Source: an uncultured Opitutales bacterium
Lineage (GTDB): Bacteria > Verrucomicrobiota > Verrucomicrobiia > Opitutales > Intestinicryptomonadaceae
Length of the DNA: 20,012 nucleotides
Direction of reading: 5' to 3'
Assembly (NCBI GenBank): GCA_900552245.1
Contig: URYY01000022.1
Coordinates: 1-20,012 of the forward strand
Part shown: piece by piece, positions 7,343-13,729 of the stretch
How the letters are laid out: each line of letters begins with the position of its first letter
Numbering within the stretch: the first letter of the stretch is position 1
Position numbers and translations under genes: made by a program
The notes under the pieces: model-generated
Database searches by the model: none
Seen by the model: only the letters and a program-made list of their open reading frames with translations
What the model was told of the DNA's origin: nothing

Positions 7343-8494
7343 ATGGAAAACAAGTTAGAGCAAAATTTTAAGAACTTTTTTGGGTGTGCGCCGGAAGTGA
7401 TGGCTAAGGCGCCCGGGCGCATAGAGTTTATAGGCAACCACACCGACTACAACGGCGGCTACGTCATGGGGGCTGCCATAGATAAGTTCGTGATGTGTGC
7501 CGTATCCAAAAGAGACGACAAAAAAATTCAGTTTGCAAGCGCCCTAAGCGGCGAAAAAGTTTTGGCGGATATTTCCGAAATTAAGAAATTTCCGCGCCAG
7601 CAAAATTGGGCAAACTATCCGCTTGGGGTTTTCAAATTCCTGCTTGAGGCGGGCTTAACTGCGGAAGTGGGCTTTAACTTTACAGATGTAAGCAGTCTGC
7701 CCTCGGGCGCGGGCTTAAGTTCAAGCGCCGCCATAGAGATGTCGGCCTGCGCGGCTTTGGCGAAGCTTTACGACTTTAAAGTCGACAAAAAGACCATGGT
7801 TAAAATCGGCAGAAAGAGCGAAAATAACTTTGTTGGAATGCCCTGTGGAATACTGGACCAGGGGGTGTCTGTATTCGGAAAGAAAGATTCGATAGTTTTC
7901 ATAGATTGCCTTGAGGAGGAGTTTGAAAACTACCCCTTGCCCCACGGCTGCCGATTCTTCTTGTTTAATACAACAAAGAAACACGAGCTCGTGGACGGCC
8001 TCTACGCCGCTCGCCACAAAGAGTGCATGGAAGCCTCCGACGCGCTGTCGGAAATTGGCGAGGAAAGGCTCTTGAGAGCCTTTACGCTAGACGACCTGGA
8101 ATCGAAGAAAACGATGATGTCGGCAAACGCCTACAAGCGCGCAAAGCACGTCATAGAGGAAAACACCAGAGTTTTAAAGGCGCGCGAACTCTTGATTAAG
8201 GGCGATATGCAGGGGCTTGGTAAACTCCTATTTGAGTCTCACGAAAGCTCTAGAACGCTCTTTGAAAATTCATGCCCGGAGCTGGACTTTTTTGTGGACT
8301 GCCTCAGGGCAGAGCCGAATGTTTACGGAGCAAGGCTAAGCGGCGGCGGTTTTGGAGGCGCTGTTATGGCGCTTGTAAATTCGGAATTTACAGAGGCCCA
8401 AGCCCAAAAGCTCGCAGACTTATACGAACTAAAATTTGGCGCAAAACCGCGAATACTTGAGTGCACGACTTCCGACGGAGCACAAACATTGTAA
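7343..8494 (+). CDS. galK: Galactokinase
   Basis: GHMP-family kinase that phosphorylates galactose at C1 with ATP, the first committed step of the Leloir pathway. It has 383 residues, a normal length. The N-terminal galactokinase signature is at residues 24-39 (PGRIEFIGNHTDYNGG), the phosphate-binding GHMP motif is LPSGAGLSSSAA, and the C-terminal motif is GGGFGGAVMAL. Asp172 in GILDQGVS is the expected catalytic base. One oddity is Asn32, where most galactokinases have the sugar-contacting Glu of GEHTD. The SD AAAGGA overlaps the stop of the symporter gene, and galE follows after 8 bases, so the three form an operon. A related sugar 1-kinase specificity is possible, but the context supports galactose. 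Confidence 0.9.
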   Translation: MENKLEQNFKNFFGCAPEVMAKAPGRIEFIGNHTDYNGGYVMGAAIDKFVMCAVSKRDDKKIQFASALSGEKVLADISEIKKFPRQQNWANYPLGVFKFLLEAGLTAEVGFNFTDVSSLPSGAGLSSSAAIEMSACAALAKLYDFKVDKKTMVKIGRKSENNFVGMPCGILDQGVSVFGKKDSIVFIDCLEEEFENYPLPHGCRFFLFNTTKKHELVDGLYAARHKECMEASDALSEIGEERLLRAFTLDDLESKKTMMSANAYKRAKHVIEENTRVLKARELLIKGDMQGLGKLLFESHESSRTLFENSCPELDFFVDCLRAEPNVYGARLSGGGFGGAVMALVNSEFTEAQAQKLADLYELKFGAKPRILECTTSDGAQTL

Positions 8495-8502
8495 GGAAAA
8501 AC

Positions 8503-9486
8503 ATGAAAGCGCAAAATATACTTGTAATAGGAGGCGCCGGCTACATAGGCAGCCACTGCGTAAGGCAAATTATCGAGGCGGGCCACCGCCCCGTGGTCTT
8601 AGATAATCTAGTTTACGGCCACCGCTACGCTCTGAAAGAGGGCGTGCCATTTTACGAGGGCGACTTGGCAGACTCAGAACTTGTAGGAAAAGTTTTAGAC
8701 GAGGAAAAGATAGACATTGTGATGCACTTTGCAGCCTACATAAATGTGGGAGAGTCTGTGCAAAACCCGCTCAAATACTACAAGAATAACTTGGTTGGGG
8801 TCGTATCTTTGATAGATACGATGTTAAAGCACAATGTAAAAAAGTTCGTCTTTTCCTCAACCTGCGCAACTTTTGGAATACCAAAGACACTGCCCTTGGT
8901 TGAAGACCTCCCGCAATTGCCGATAAATCCCTACGGGCAGACGAAGTTGGATGTTGAAAACCTTTTGAAAGCCTGCGCCAAGGCCTATGGGCTAAACAGC
9001 GTCGTATTCCGCTACTTTAATGCAAGCGGAGCCGCAAAAGACGCAAGCATAGGCGAAGACCACAATCCGGAAACCCACTTAATTCCCCTTGCGATATTTG
9101 CCGCCATGGGCAAGCGCCCGCCGCTTAAGATATTCGGGCGCGACTATCACACGCCCGACGGCACCTGCCTGCGCGACTACGTGCACGTCGATGACCTTAG
9201 CCGCGCGCACATAGCGGCCTTTGATAAGCTGGACGGCGACGGAAAGTTCCTCCACTACAATCTAGGCACAGGCAAACCCAATTCAGTTCTGGAAGTGATA
9301 AACGCTGTCGAGGAAGTTTCGGGCTTGAAAGTTCCCTGCGAATTCGGCCCGAGGCGCCCCGGAGACCCCGACGCACTCTACGCCGATTCCTCAAAAGCGG
9401 TGCGGGAACTCGGCTGGAAAATCGAATACACGGATATAAGAGACATAATTCGCACAGCTTGGAACTGGCATAAAAAGCAAGCCTAA
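8503..9486 (+). CDS. galE: UDP-glucose 4-epimerase
   Basis: NAD-dependent short-chain (extended SDR) epimerase that interconverts UDP-galactose and UDP-glucose, completing galactose entry into central metabolism and supplying UDP-galactose for glycans. The 327 residues include the Rossmann motif GGAGYIGSH (residues 10-18) and the catalytic YGQTK with Tyr144 and Lys148. The GalE-typical HYNLGTGKPNSVLEVI and RRPGDPDALYAD stretches are near the C-terminus. ATG 8503 is chosen over an in-frame GTG at 8461 because it has a good SD (AAGGAAA) and puts the Rossmann motif at the proper distance from the N-terminus. It is the last gene of the operon and is followed by a terminator. Confidence 0.95.
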   Translation: MKAQNILVIGGAGYIGSHCVRQIIEAGHRPVVLDNLVYGHRYALKEGVPFYEGDLADSELVGKVLDEEKIDIVMHFAAYINVGESVQNPLKYYKNNLVGVVSLIDTMLKHNVKKFVFSSTCATFGIPKTLPLVEDLPQLPINPYGQTKLDVENLLKACAKAYGLNSVVFRYFNASGAAKDASIGEDHNPETHLIPLAIFAAMGKRPPLKIFGRDYHTPDGTCLRDYVHVDDLSRAHIAAFDKLDGDGKFLHYNLGTGKPNSVLEVINAVEEVSGLKVPCEFGPRRPGDPDALYADSSKAVRELGWKIEYTDIRDIIRTAWNWHKKQA

Positions 9487-9506
9487 GAAGAGGCTCAAGA
9501 ACTTTT

Positions 9507-9540
9507 AAAGCGCCCGCTGAAATGGGCGCTTTTATTTTTT
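9507..9540 (+). terminator. Terminator of the galactose operon
   Basis: The 9-bp stem AAAGCGCCC (9507-9515) and GGGCGCTTT (9524-9532), with an 8-base loop, runs into TATTTTTT. It lies 20 bases after the galE stop and ends the symporter-galK-galE transcript. Confidence 0.88.
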
Positions 9541-9633
9541 GCTCTCTAAGCTTAAAGGCGCAAAAGGCTCTCACAGCCAAAACGAAAAACCTCTATTAGG
9601 GCGCTCCTGCTAAGGCAGGAATATAGGGCTCAA

Positions 9634-9858
9634 CTAGGCTTTTAAGAAGTTTGTGAAGTCGGAATCAAATGCGATATTCGATTCTACAGGCTGCGATGGC
9701 AAAACTGCATCATCGGGCAAGGAGCGTATCCGAGGCGCCTCATAGTAATCGCAGGGCTCATTTTTTATAAGAAGCAACATAAGCGGCGAAATTGCAAAAG
9801 TGCAACCGCTCAAGATAGATGATAATATTAAAAGAATTGCCGCCCTGACTAAAAACAT
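9634..9858 (-). CDS. Small putative lipoprotein, unknown function
   Basis: A 74-residue protein that I do not recognise. It starts with a hydrophobic signal segment ending in the lipobox ILSGC, with Cys19 as the likely lipidated residue, so it should be membrane-anchored and face the periplasm or outer membrane. The mature part is only about 55 residues, mildly acidic, and has no recognisable motif. It has no clear SD. It is the only minus-strand gene between galE and the exonuclease fusion and seems to be a single-gene unit. A short hairpin (TCCTGC/GCAGGA, 9605-9620) lies beyond its stop but lacks a T tail. The signal and lipobox make it credible as a gene, but its size leaves doubt. Confidence 0.6.
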   Translation of the reverse strand: MFLVRAAILLILSSILSGCTFAISPLMLLLIKNEPCDYYEAPRIRSLPDDAVLPSQPVESNIAFDSDFTNFLKA

Positions 9859-9888
9859 TTTGACAGAGTAGCCTTAGCCCAGCCACCC

Positions 9889-9918
9889 TTGCAAGCCTAA
9901 TTTTAAACTTAATATAAA
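9889..9918 (+). promoter_or_regulatory. Candidate sigma-70 promoter of the exonuclease-RdgB fusion gene
   Basis: TTGCAA (9889-9894) and TATAAA (9913-9918) with an 18-base spacer resemble -35 and -10 boxes. Transcription would start near 9925, about 45 bases before the ATG at 9970. No good SD is seen in that leader. Confidence 0.4.
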
Positions 9919-9969
9919 ATAGAGGTATTTAAAATTGACGAGAGGGCGCAAAAGATTTCTCCTATTGCT

Positions 9970-11565
9970 ATGAATTCACAGCTCAAGAAAATTTCCGAAA
10001 TAAAAACACTGCAAGAGGGCGATAAGCTGCAGTTTAAAAGTATAGCTATTTTAAAAAGCGTTCAAAAGAGGCAATCTAAAAACGGGGCGGAATTCATAAC
10101 GGCGGAATTTTCAGACAAGACCGGAAGCCTGAGCGCAATGTGTTTTGCAGACTCAATGGCCTTTGTCGCACTAAGCGCAGCAAGTACTGGCGAGGCCTAT
10201 CTAATAAGCGGGCTTGCCGACTTTTACAACCATAAGCTAAGCCCGAAGCTGGAGTCCGCCTCAAAACTTACGGAGGAGGAGTTTGAAGCCCACTATGCAG
10301 ACTTGGTGGAAGCTTCTCCATTTAATCCGCGCGCGATGAAAGCCGAGCTCTTTTGCATTATAAATTCCATACCAAACGAAAAGCTCAGAGAGACGGTAAA
10401 ATACGCAATAAGCGATGTCGGCGAAGAGTTTTTTACAAGCAAAGCTGCAATCAAGATGCACCACGCCTACCTGCACGGGCTATTGGAGCACTCGTTAAAC
10501 CTTGCGAGAATAGCAATTAAGCTTTTGCCGATGTACCCCTTTGTGAATCCATCTCTTGCGCTAGCGGGGGCAATTTTGCACGACATAGGCAAAGTCTTGG
10601 AATACACCCAGGGCTTGTCTGCCGACAAAACTAAGCTTGGCGTTTTGCAAGGGCACGTTGTTTTGGGCTTTAGGGTGGTTAGAAAGGCCGCGCTAAAGTG
10701 CAAGCTTGGCGAAGACCTGCAAGAGAGGCTTGAGCACATAATTCTAAGTCATCAGGGCGAACTTGAATGGGGAGCTGCCGTAAACGCCGCAACGCCGGAA
10801 GCGGTATTTGTGTCTATGATAGACAATCTGGACGCCAAGATGGCGGCAGTTTGCGCCGCCTTAAAAACGCCTTCCAATTCGGAATTTTCAGAGCTTGTGC
10901 CCGCTTTAAAAACTCGCGTGTTGCAGACGCCGCCGAGCGATGATAGCGCAAAGGCAAAGACCATATACATAGCTACGTCAAATCCTCACAAGGTTGCGGA
11001 ATTTGAGGAGATGTTTAAGGACTGGCAGATAAATTGCTCGGTAAAAAGCGCAAAGGATCTTGGCGGAATGCCGGAAGTCGAAGAGGACGGCCTGACGTTC
11101 GCGCAAAACGCCCTAAAGAAAGCGCAAGCCCTGAGAGCAATAGCGCCCTCCGACGCCTACGTTATGGCTGACGATAGCGGCATAGTAGTTGACGCGCTAA
11201 ACGGTGCTCCCGGAGTCCGCTCCGCTCGCTACGCGGGCGTAAGTGGGAAAGACGCCGACAAGGCAAATAATGAAAAGCTTTTAAAGGAGCTTGAAGATGT
11301 GGAAGATACAAAGCGCACCGCCCGCTTTGTCTGTGCCCTTGCGCTCATAGCGCCCGACGGCAAGGTAGAAATTTTTGAGGGCAAGGTTGAGGGCAAAATA
11401 AACCGCGGCGAAGTCGGCAAAAACGGCTTTGGCTACGACCCCTTGTTTGAGTTTGAAAATACGGGCATTACTACGGCGCAACTCGATAGCGAAGACAAAA
11501 ACCAGATAAGCCACCGCGGCAAAGCTCTGAGAAAGCTCGCCGACTATCTCTGCCTTGCGCGCTAA
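9970..11565 (+). CDS. Fusion of YhaM-like 3'-5' exonuclease (OB-HD) and RdgB/HAM1 XTP/dITP pyrophosphatase
   Basis: A single 531-residue frame holds two enzymes. Residues about 10-110 form an OB-fold nucleic-acid-binding region. Residues about 150-300 form an HD phosphohydrolase domain with HHAYLHGLLEHS (His164/165 to His174), HDIGK (His204-Asp205) and a later His261, the arrangement of YhaM-type 3'-5' exoribonucleases. Residues about 331-531 are a complete RdgB/Maf-HAM1 domain: IATSNPHKVAEF at the nucleotide-binding start, catalytic ADDSG (Asp401/402), GAPGVRSARYAG, GKNGFGYDPLF and SHRGKAL. RdgB removes inosine, deoxyinosine and xanthosine triphosphates to prevent misincorporation. There is no ATG near the join; in-frame GTG 10918 and TTG 10921 could at most allow weak internal initiation. 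All key residues of both halves are present, so both are likely active. No SD is evident before ATG 9970. Confidence 0.9.
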   Translation: MNSQLKKISEIKTLQEGDKLQFKSIAILKSVQKRQSKNGAEFITAEFSDKTGSLSAMCFADSMAFVALSAASTGEAYLISGLADFYNHKLSPKLESASKLTEEEFEAHYADLVEASPFNPRAMKAELFCIINSIPNEKLRETVKYAISDVGEEFFTSKAAIKMHHAYLHGLLEHSLNLARIAIKLLPMYPFVNPSLALAGAILHDIGKVLEYTQGLSADKTKLGVLQGHVVLGFRVVRKAALKCKLGEDLQERLEHIILSHQGELEWGAAVNAATPEAVFVSMIDNLDAKMAAVCAALKTPSNSEFSELVPALKTRVLQTPPSDDSAKAKTIYIATSNPHKVAEFEEMFKDWQINCSVKSAKDLGGMPEVEEDGLTFAQNALKKAQALRAIAPSDAYVMADDSGIVVDALNGAPGVRSARYAGVSGKDADKANNEKLLKELEDVEDTKRTARFVCALALIAPDGKVEIFEGKVEGKINRGEVGKNGFGYDPLFEFENTGITTAQLDSEDKNQISHRGKALRKLADYLCLAR

Positions 11566-11789
11566 ACTAGCGCTAAATCAACACTATCGCTTTTCGGATT
11601 TTCTTGTGTATGAAACAAGTCCGGCAAGCTCCTTAATACGGGCAATTTTAAGGTGAAAAATCAAGCCCCAAAGCGAAAGTGGCTTATTATGTAGCTAAGC
11701 ATTTTAAAAATCTGCGCAAAATTTTATTCGGCAAATATCTTTCAAAGAAACTAAATAGAAAAAGCTTTGCGACGCCACTATCGAAAATT

Positions 11790-11814
11790 AAAAAAGCGGC
11801 AGAAAATCTGCCGC
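11790..11814 (-). terminator. Terminator of the flavoprotein/NTF2-like unit
   Basis: An 8-bp perfect stem (GCGGCAGA 11796-11803, TCTGCCGC 11807-11814) with a 3-base loop is followed on the minus strand by TTTTTTAATTTTC. It begins 17 bases beyond the stop of the NTF2-like gene. The + strand side lacks a T tail, so it does not obviously end the convergent fusion gene. Confidence 0.87.
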
Positions 11815-11831
11815 CTCACCTAAAAAATCAC

Positions 11832-12206
11832 TTAATCGCGAACGGAATTTTGGTTGTACACCTTTGCAAAGATTTTCCAACCCTCAGGAGTCTTTATCAT
11901 ATTTAGATAATCGGTGAAATCGTGCCCGAACCAATTATCTTCTATGACTCTTGCAACAGCCACAGTTTCCTCCACGTCCAGCACATCGACGCGCGCAACA
12001 TGTGCGGGATCCGCCCCCATATCGTCCAACTGCTTTGCAAATTCGTCGGCTGTGCACTCTTGGTAAACTCCGTCGAGATAGCCGTAAACCTTTGCCCTGT
12101 CCGAAAAATACGGGCGGCAGATTGAACCTTTGCCCTCGTGCACGGCCTGCGCAAACTTCCTTGCTACATTTTCAACCTCAAAATACTCCTTTATGTTCGA
12201 CCTCAT
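11832..12206 (-). CDS. NTF2-like (SnoaL / lumazine-binding-type) protein
   Basis: A 124-residue cytoplasmic protein of the cone-shaped NTF2-like fold, closest to the SnoaL-like and putative lumazine-binding groups. Supporting stretches are the N-terminal helix (EVENVARKFAQAVHEGK), YFSDRAKVYGYLDG, and the C-terminal strands DFTDYLNMIKTPEGWKIFAKVY. That last pattern (a ligand-pocket strand, then GWKI) is typical of the family. Members bind or turn over small hydrophobic ligands, but no specific function can be assigned. It has a good SD (AAAGGA, 6 bases from ATG 12206) that overlaps the end of the upstream flavoprotein gene, 12 bases away, so the two are cotranscribed. Its role is probably linked to the flavoprotein. 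Confidence 0.75.
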   Translation of the reverse strand: MRSNIKEYFEVENVARKFAQAVHEGKGSICRPYFSDRAKVYGYLDGVYQECTADEFAKQLDDMGADPAHVARVDVLDVEETVAVARVIEDNWFGHDFTDYLNMIKTPEGWKIFAKVYNQNSVRD

Positions 12207-12218
12207 ATTTTGTCCTTT

Positions 12219-12758
12219 CTATTGTAAAAATTTTTTTGCAAGCTCCCTTGCCTCATCGAGGCAGTGAGTTTTTTCTACATCGCTTGTATCAAAGCATTCC
12301 TTTGCCATCACAAGCCCCACATCGCTCCAACCCAAGAAGTTTAATATGCCCCTGTAGGTGGCAATGGCTCCTTGGGCCGATTCGTAGGTATCGTCTGCAA
12401 AAGACAGCATGAGAGCGGATTTTTTGGGCTTGTGCAAAGCCGCGTCGCAAGCGTAGAAGCGGTCTATGGCGCACTTTATCTGGGCGTTTAAGCCGTAGTA
12501 GTAAATTGGCGATACAAGCACCACAGCATCAGCCTCAATAAGCTTCGGCCTTAATATATCCATATCGTCCTTAAACGTGCATGTGCCGTCGCCCTTGTGA
12601 CACTTCTCGCAAGCGATGCATGGATGTATGTTTTTAAAGGCCGCATCAAACCTAAAAACCTCCATATTTAGTTCTTTGCAAGCCTCTATAAATTTGTCCG
12701 CAAGCTTTGAGGAATTGCCGTGCCTGCGTGGACTACCGCTTATTACGAGCATCTTCAT
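12219..12758 (-). CDS. Flavodoxin-fold NAD(P)H-dependent FMN reductase / iron-sulfur flavoprotein
   Basis: A 179-residue flavodoxin-like redox protein. The FMN phosphate loop GSPRRHGNSS is at residues 8-17, and SPIYYYGLNAQIKCAIDRF is the second flavin-contact region. Between them four cysteines, Cys47, Cys50, Cys53 and Cys60, form C-x2-C-x2-C-x6-C. The spacing resembles that of archaeal iron-sulfur flavoproteins (Isf), which hold a [4Fe-4S] cluster. Many bacterial multimeric flavodoxin proteins have similar cysteines and uncertain clusters. ATG 12758 has an excellent SD, AAAGGAGG (12767-12774), the strongest in the window, and a plausible promoter lies at 12791-12818. It is cotranscribed with the NTF2-like gene and diverges from an HxlR-type regulator, a common arrangement for inducible quinone or nitro-compound reductases. 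Confidence 0.85.
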   Translation of the reverse strand: MKMLVISGSPRRHGNSSKLADKFIEACKELNMEVFRFDAAFKNIHPCIACEKCHKGDGTCTFKDDMDILRPKLIEADAVVLVSPIYYYGLNAQIKCAIDRFYACDAALHKPKKSALMLSFADDTYESAQGAIATYRGILNFLGWSDVGLVMAKECFDTSDVEKTHCLDEARELAKKFLQ

Positions 12759-12790
12759 AAATCAAACCTCCTTTAAAATTTTATTGCCAT

Positions 12791-12818
12791 ATTTTATCAC
12801 ACTTCTAGCCTCTGTAAA
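12791..12818 (-). promoter_or_regulatory. Candidate sigma-70 promoter of the flavoprotein unit
   Basis: Read on the minus strand, TTTACA (12818-12813), a 16-base spacer and TAAAAT (12796-12791) form a good -35/-10 pair. Transcription would begin near 12784, giving a leader of about 26 bases containing the AAAGGAGG ribosome site. Confidence 0.55.
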
Positions 12819-12829
12819 GTACGCACATA

Positions 12830-12844
12830 TTAGTTATATACTAA
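12830..12844. promoter_or_regulatory. Candidate HxlR-family operator
   Basis: TTAGT-TATAT-ACTAA is an inverted repeat with 5-base arms and a 5-base AT centre. It lies between the divergent flavoprotein and regulator genes, 12 bases upstream of the -35 box of the flavoprotein promoter and 14 bases before the ATG at 12858. HxlR/YodB-type winged-helix dimers bind short dyads of this general type (TACT...AGTA for YodB). Binding is inferred only from position and symmetry. Confidence 0.4.
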
Positions 12845-12857
12845 CCTAAAGTAGAGT

Positions 12858-12952
12858 ATGAGCAAAGAATCGAGCAAATGCAGCAAGACAGGAATAAGGC
12901 TTGAAGACACAGGCTTGGCTACACTCTGTCTGTCATAGGCGGCAAATACAAA
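12858..12952 (+). pseudogene. Displaced N-terminal part of the HxlR-family regulator (frameshift)
   Basis: From ATG 12858 a frame encodes MSKESSKCSKTGIRLEDTG and then leaves the family pattern, stopping at TAG 12936-12938. The downstream frame, open from just after TGA 12902-12904, reads LGYTLSVIGGKYKM straight into the main regulator frame. Joining the two near base 12914 (GGC codon at 12912, then CTT at 12914) gives a normal HxlR N-terminus. One missing base, for example a C in a GGCCTTGG context, would explain it. So the gene carries a single-base deletion, a sequencing error, or an unusual -1 shift; GGCTTGG is not a classical slippery heptamer. Confidence 0.6.
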
Positions 12953-13213
12953 ATGATAATTTTATTTTGGCTTGTCGAAACGGGCCCGACACTCAGATTT
13001 AACGAATTAAAAAGAAAGATAGGCACAATTTCATTTAAGACGCTCACAAGCTCGCTTAAGGAACTGGAACAAGACGGTATTGTAAGGCGCAAGGTATATC
13101 CGCAAATTCCGCCCAAAGTGGAATATTCGCTGACAAAGAAGGGAAAATCTCTAATTCCCGTCTTAGACGCCATATGCGACTGGGGCAGCGCCAATAGAAC
13201 TATGCCCAAATAA
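12953..13213 (+). CDS. HxlR-family winged-helix transcriptional regulator (N-terminally disrupted)
   Basis: HxlR-type MarR-like DNA-binding protein. From ATG 12953 it has 86 residues, shorter than the usual 105-115. Family features are clear: FNELKRKIGTISFKTLTSSL (recognition helix region), ELEQDGIVRRKVYPQIPPKV (wing), then EYSLTKKGKSLIPVLDAICD. The missing start of helix 1, with the conserved IGGKYK, is encoded in the same frame just upstream of this ATG. The initiator and first 19 residues are in another frame at 12858. No SD precedes 12953, so this ATG is probably not the natural start. It diverges from the flavoprotein/NTF2-like pair and is probably its regulator, responding to electrophiles or redox change like YodB. 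Without repair it may be non-functional. Confidence 0.8.
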   Translation: MIILFWLVETGPTLRFNELKRKIGTISFKTLTSSLKELEQDGIVRRKVYPQIPPKVEYSLTKKGKSLIPVLDAICDWGSANRTMPK

Positions 13214-13729
13214 GCAAAATTAAGGCGATATAAGTGGGAAAGTTCGTATTAAAGCCGACGCGCCGCCATGATAGAAAATTAAATTCGGACTCTAACTCTT
13301 GCGCTCAACGAATTGAAGAATTAGCCACCTAGAGGAAATGTTTATCAAGATTTGTAGGTGAGTGTCTTGAGCATTGCAGAAAAAAATTGCGTTTTTTGAC
13401 GGCACTGTTTTGTGGAAATTTATGAGCCGTAAACTTAGTGAAATTTAGCCTGAACGAAAAAGTTTAAAACTAAAAACAGCCTTAAGAATTAGCATAAAAA
13501 AGCGCCATTGGCCTCTAACATCCTTAAGAAAAGCTAAGTGAGTTTTGCCGATAAATGCGAGAAATAGCCGCCATGAACTTTGTATCTTTGATAAAAAAGG
13601 CTGATATATCTAATAAACTAAGAAGCGCATCTAAAGCAATCCGCCCAATCTGAGATTCCGCAACAGATGAGAGCCTAAAACTACAAAATACGGGATAAAG
13701 TGGAATATTGCGTTTAAAGATCCGAGAAA
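13214..13729. other. Long AT-rich gap without recognisable gene
   Basis: These 516 bases hold no credible coding frame. The longest start-to-stop frame I noted is a 32-codon one at 13555-13653, with no SD and no family resemblance. A weak stem (CACCTA 13326-13331 with TAGGTG 13355-13360, 23-base loop) is present but looks like neither a terminator nor a known RNA. The stretch could be decayed sequence or hide a small RNA; nothing firmer can be said. Confidence 0.4.

Noticed and set aside
8461..8502. GTG start for galE, overlapping galK
   Set aside because: The ATG at 8503 has a clear SD and the standard distance to the Rossmann motif.
9605..9620. TCCTGC/GCAGGA hairpin after the small lipoprotein gene
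   Set aside because: Stem of 6 bp is compact, but neither strand has a following T run, so it was not called a terminator.
11679..11906. 75-codon + strand frame after the exonuclease-RdgB fusion
   Set aside because: It starts at GTG without an SD, runs through the terminator hairpin at 11796-11814 and into the antisense of the NTF2-like gene, and resembles no family.
12912..12920. Programmed -1 ribosomal frameshift in the HxlR gene
   Set aside because: The junction GGCTTGG is not a slippery heptamer, and no strong downstream pseudoknot was noticed; mutation or sequencing error is simpler.
13555..13653. 32-codon + strand frame in the long gap
   Set aside because: No SD, no recognisable motif, and a length expected by chance in AT-rich DNA.
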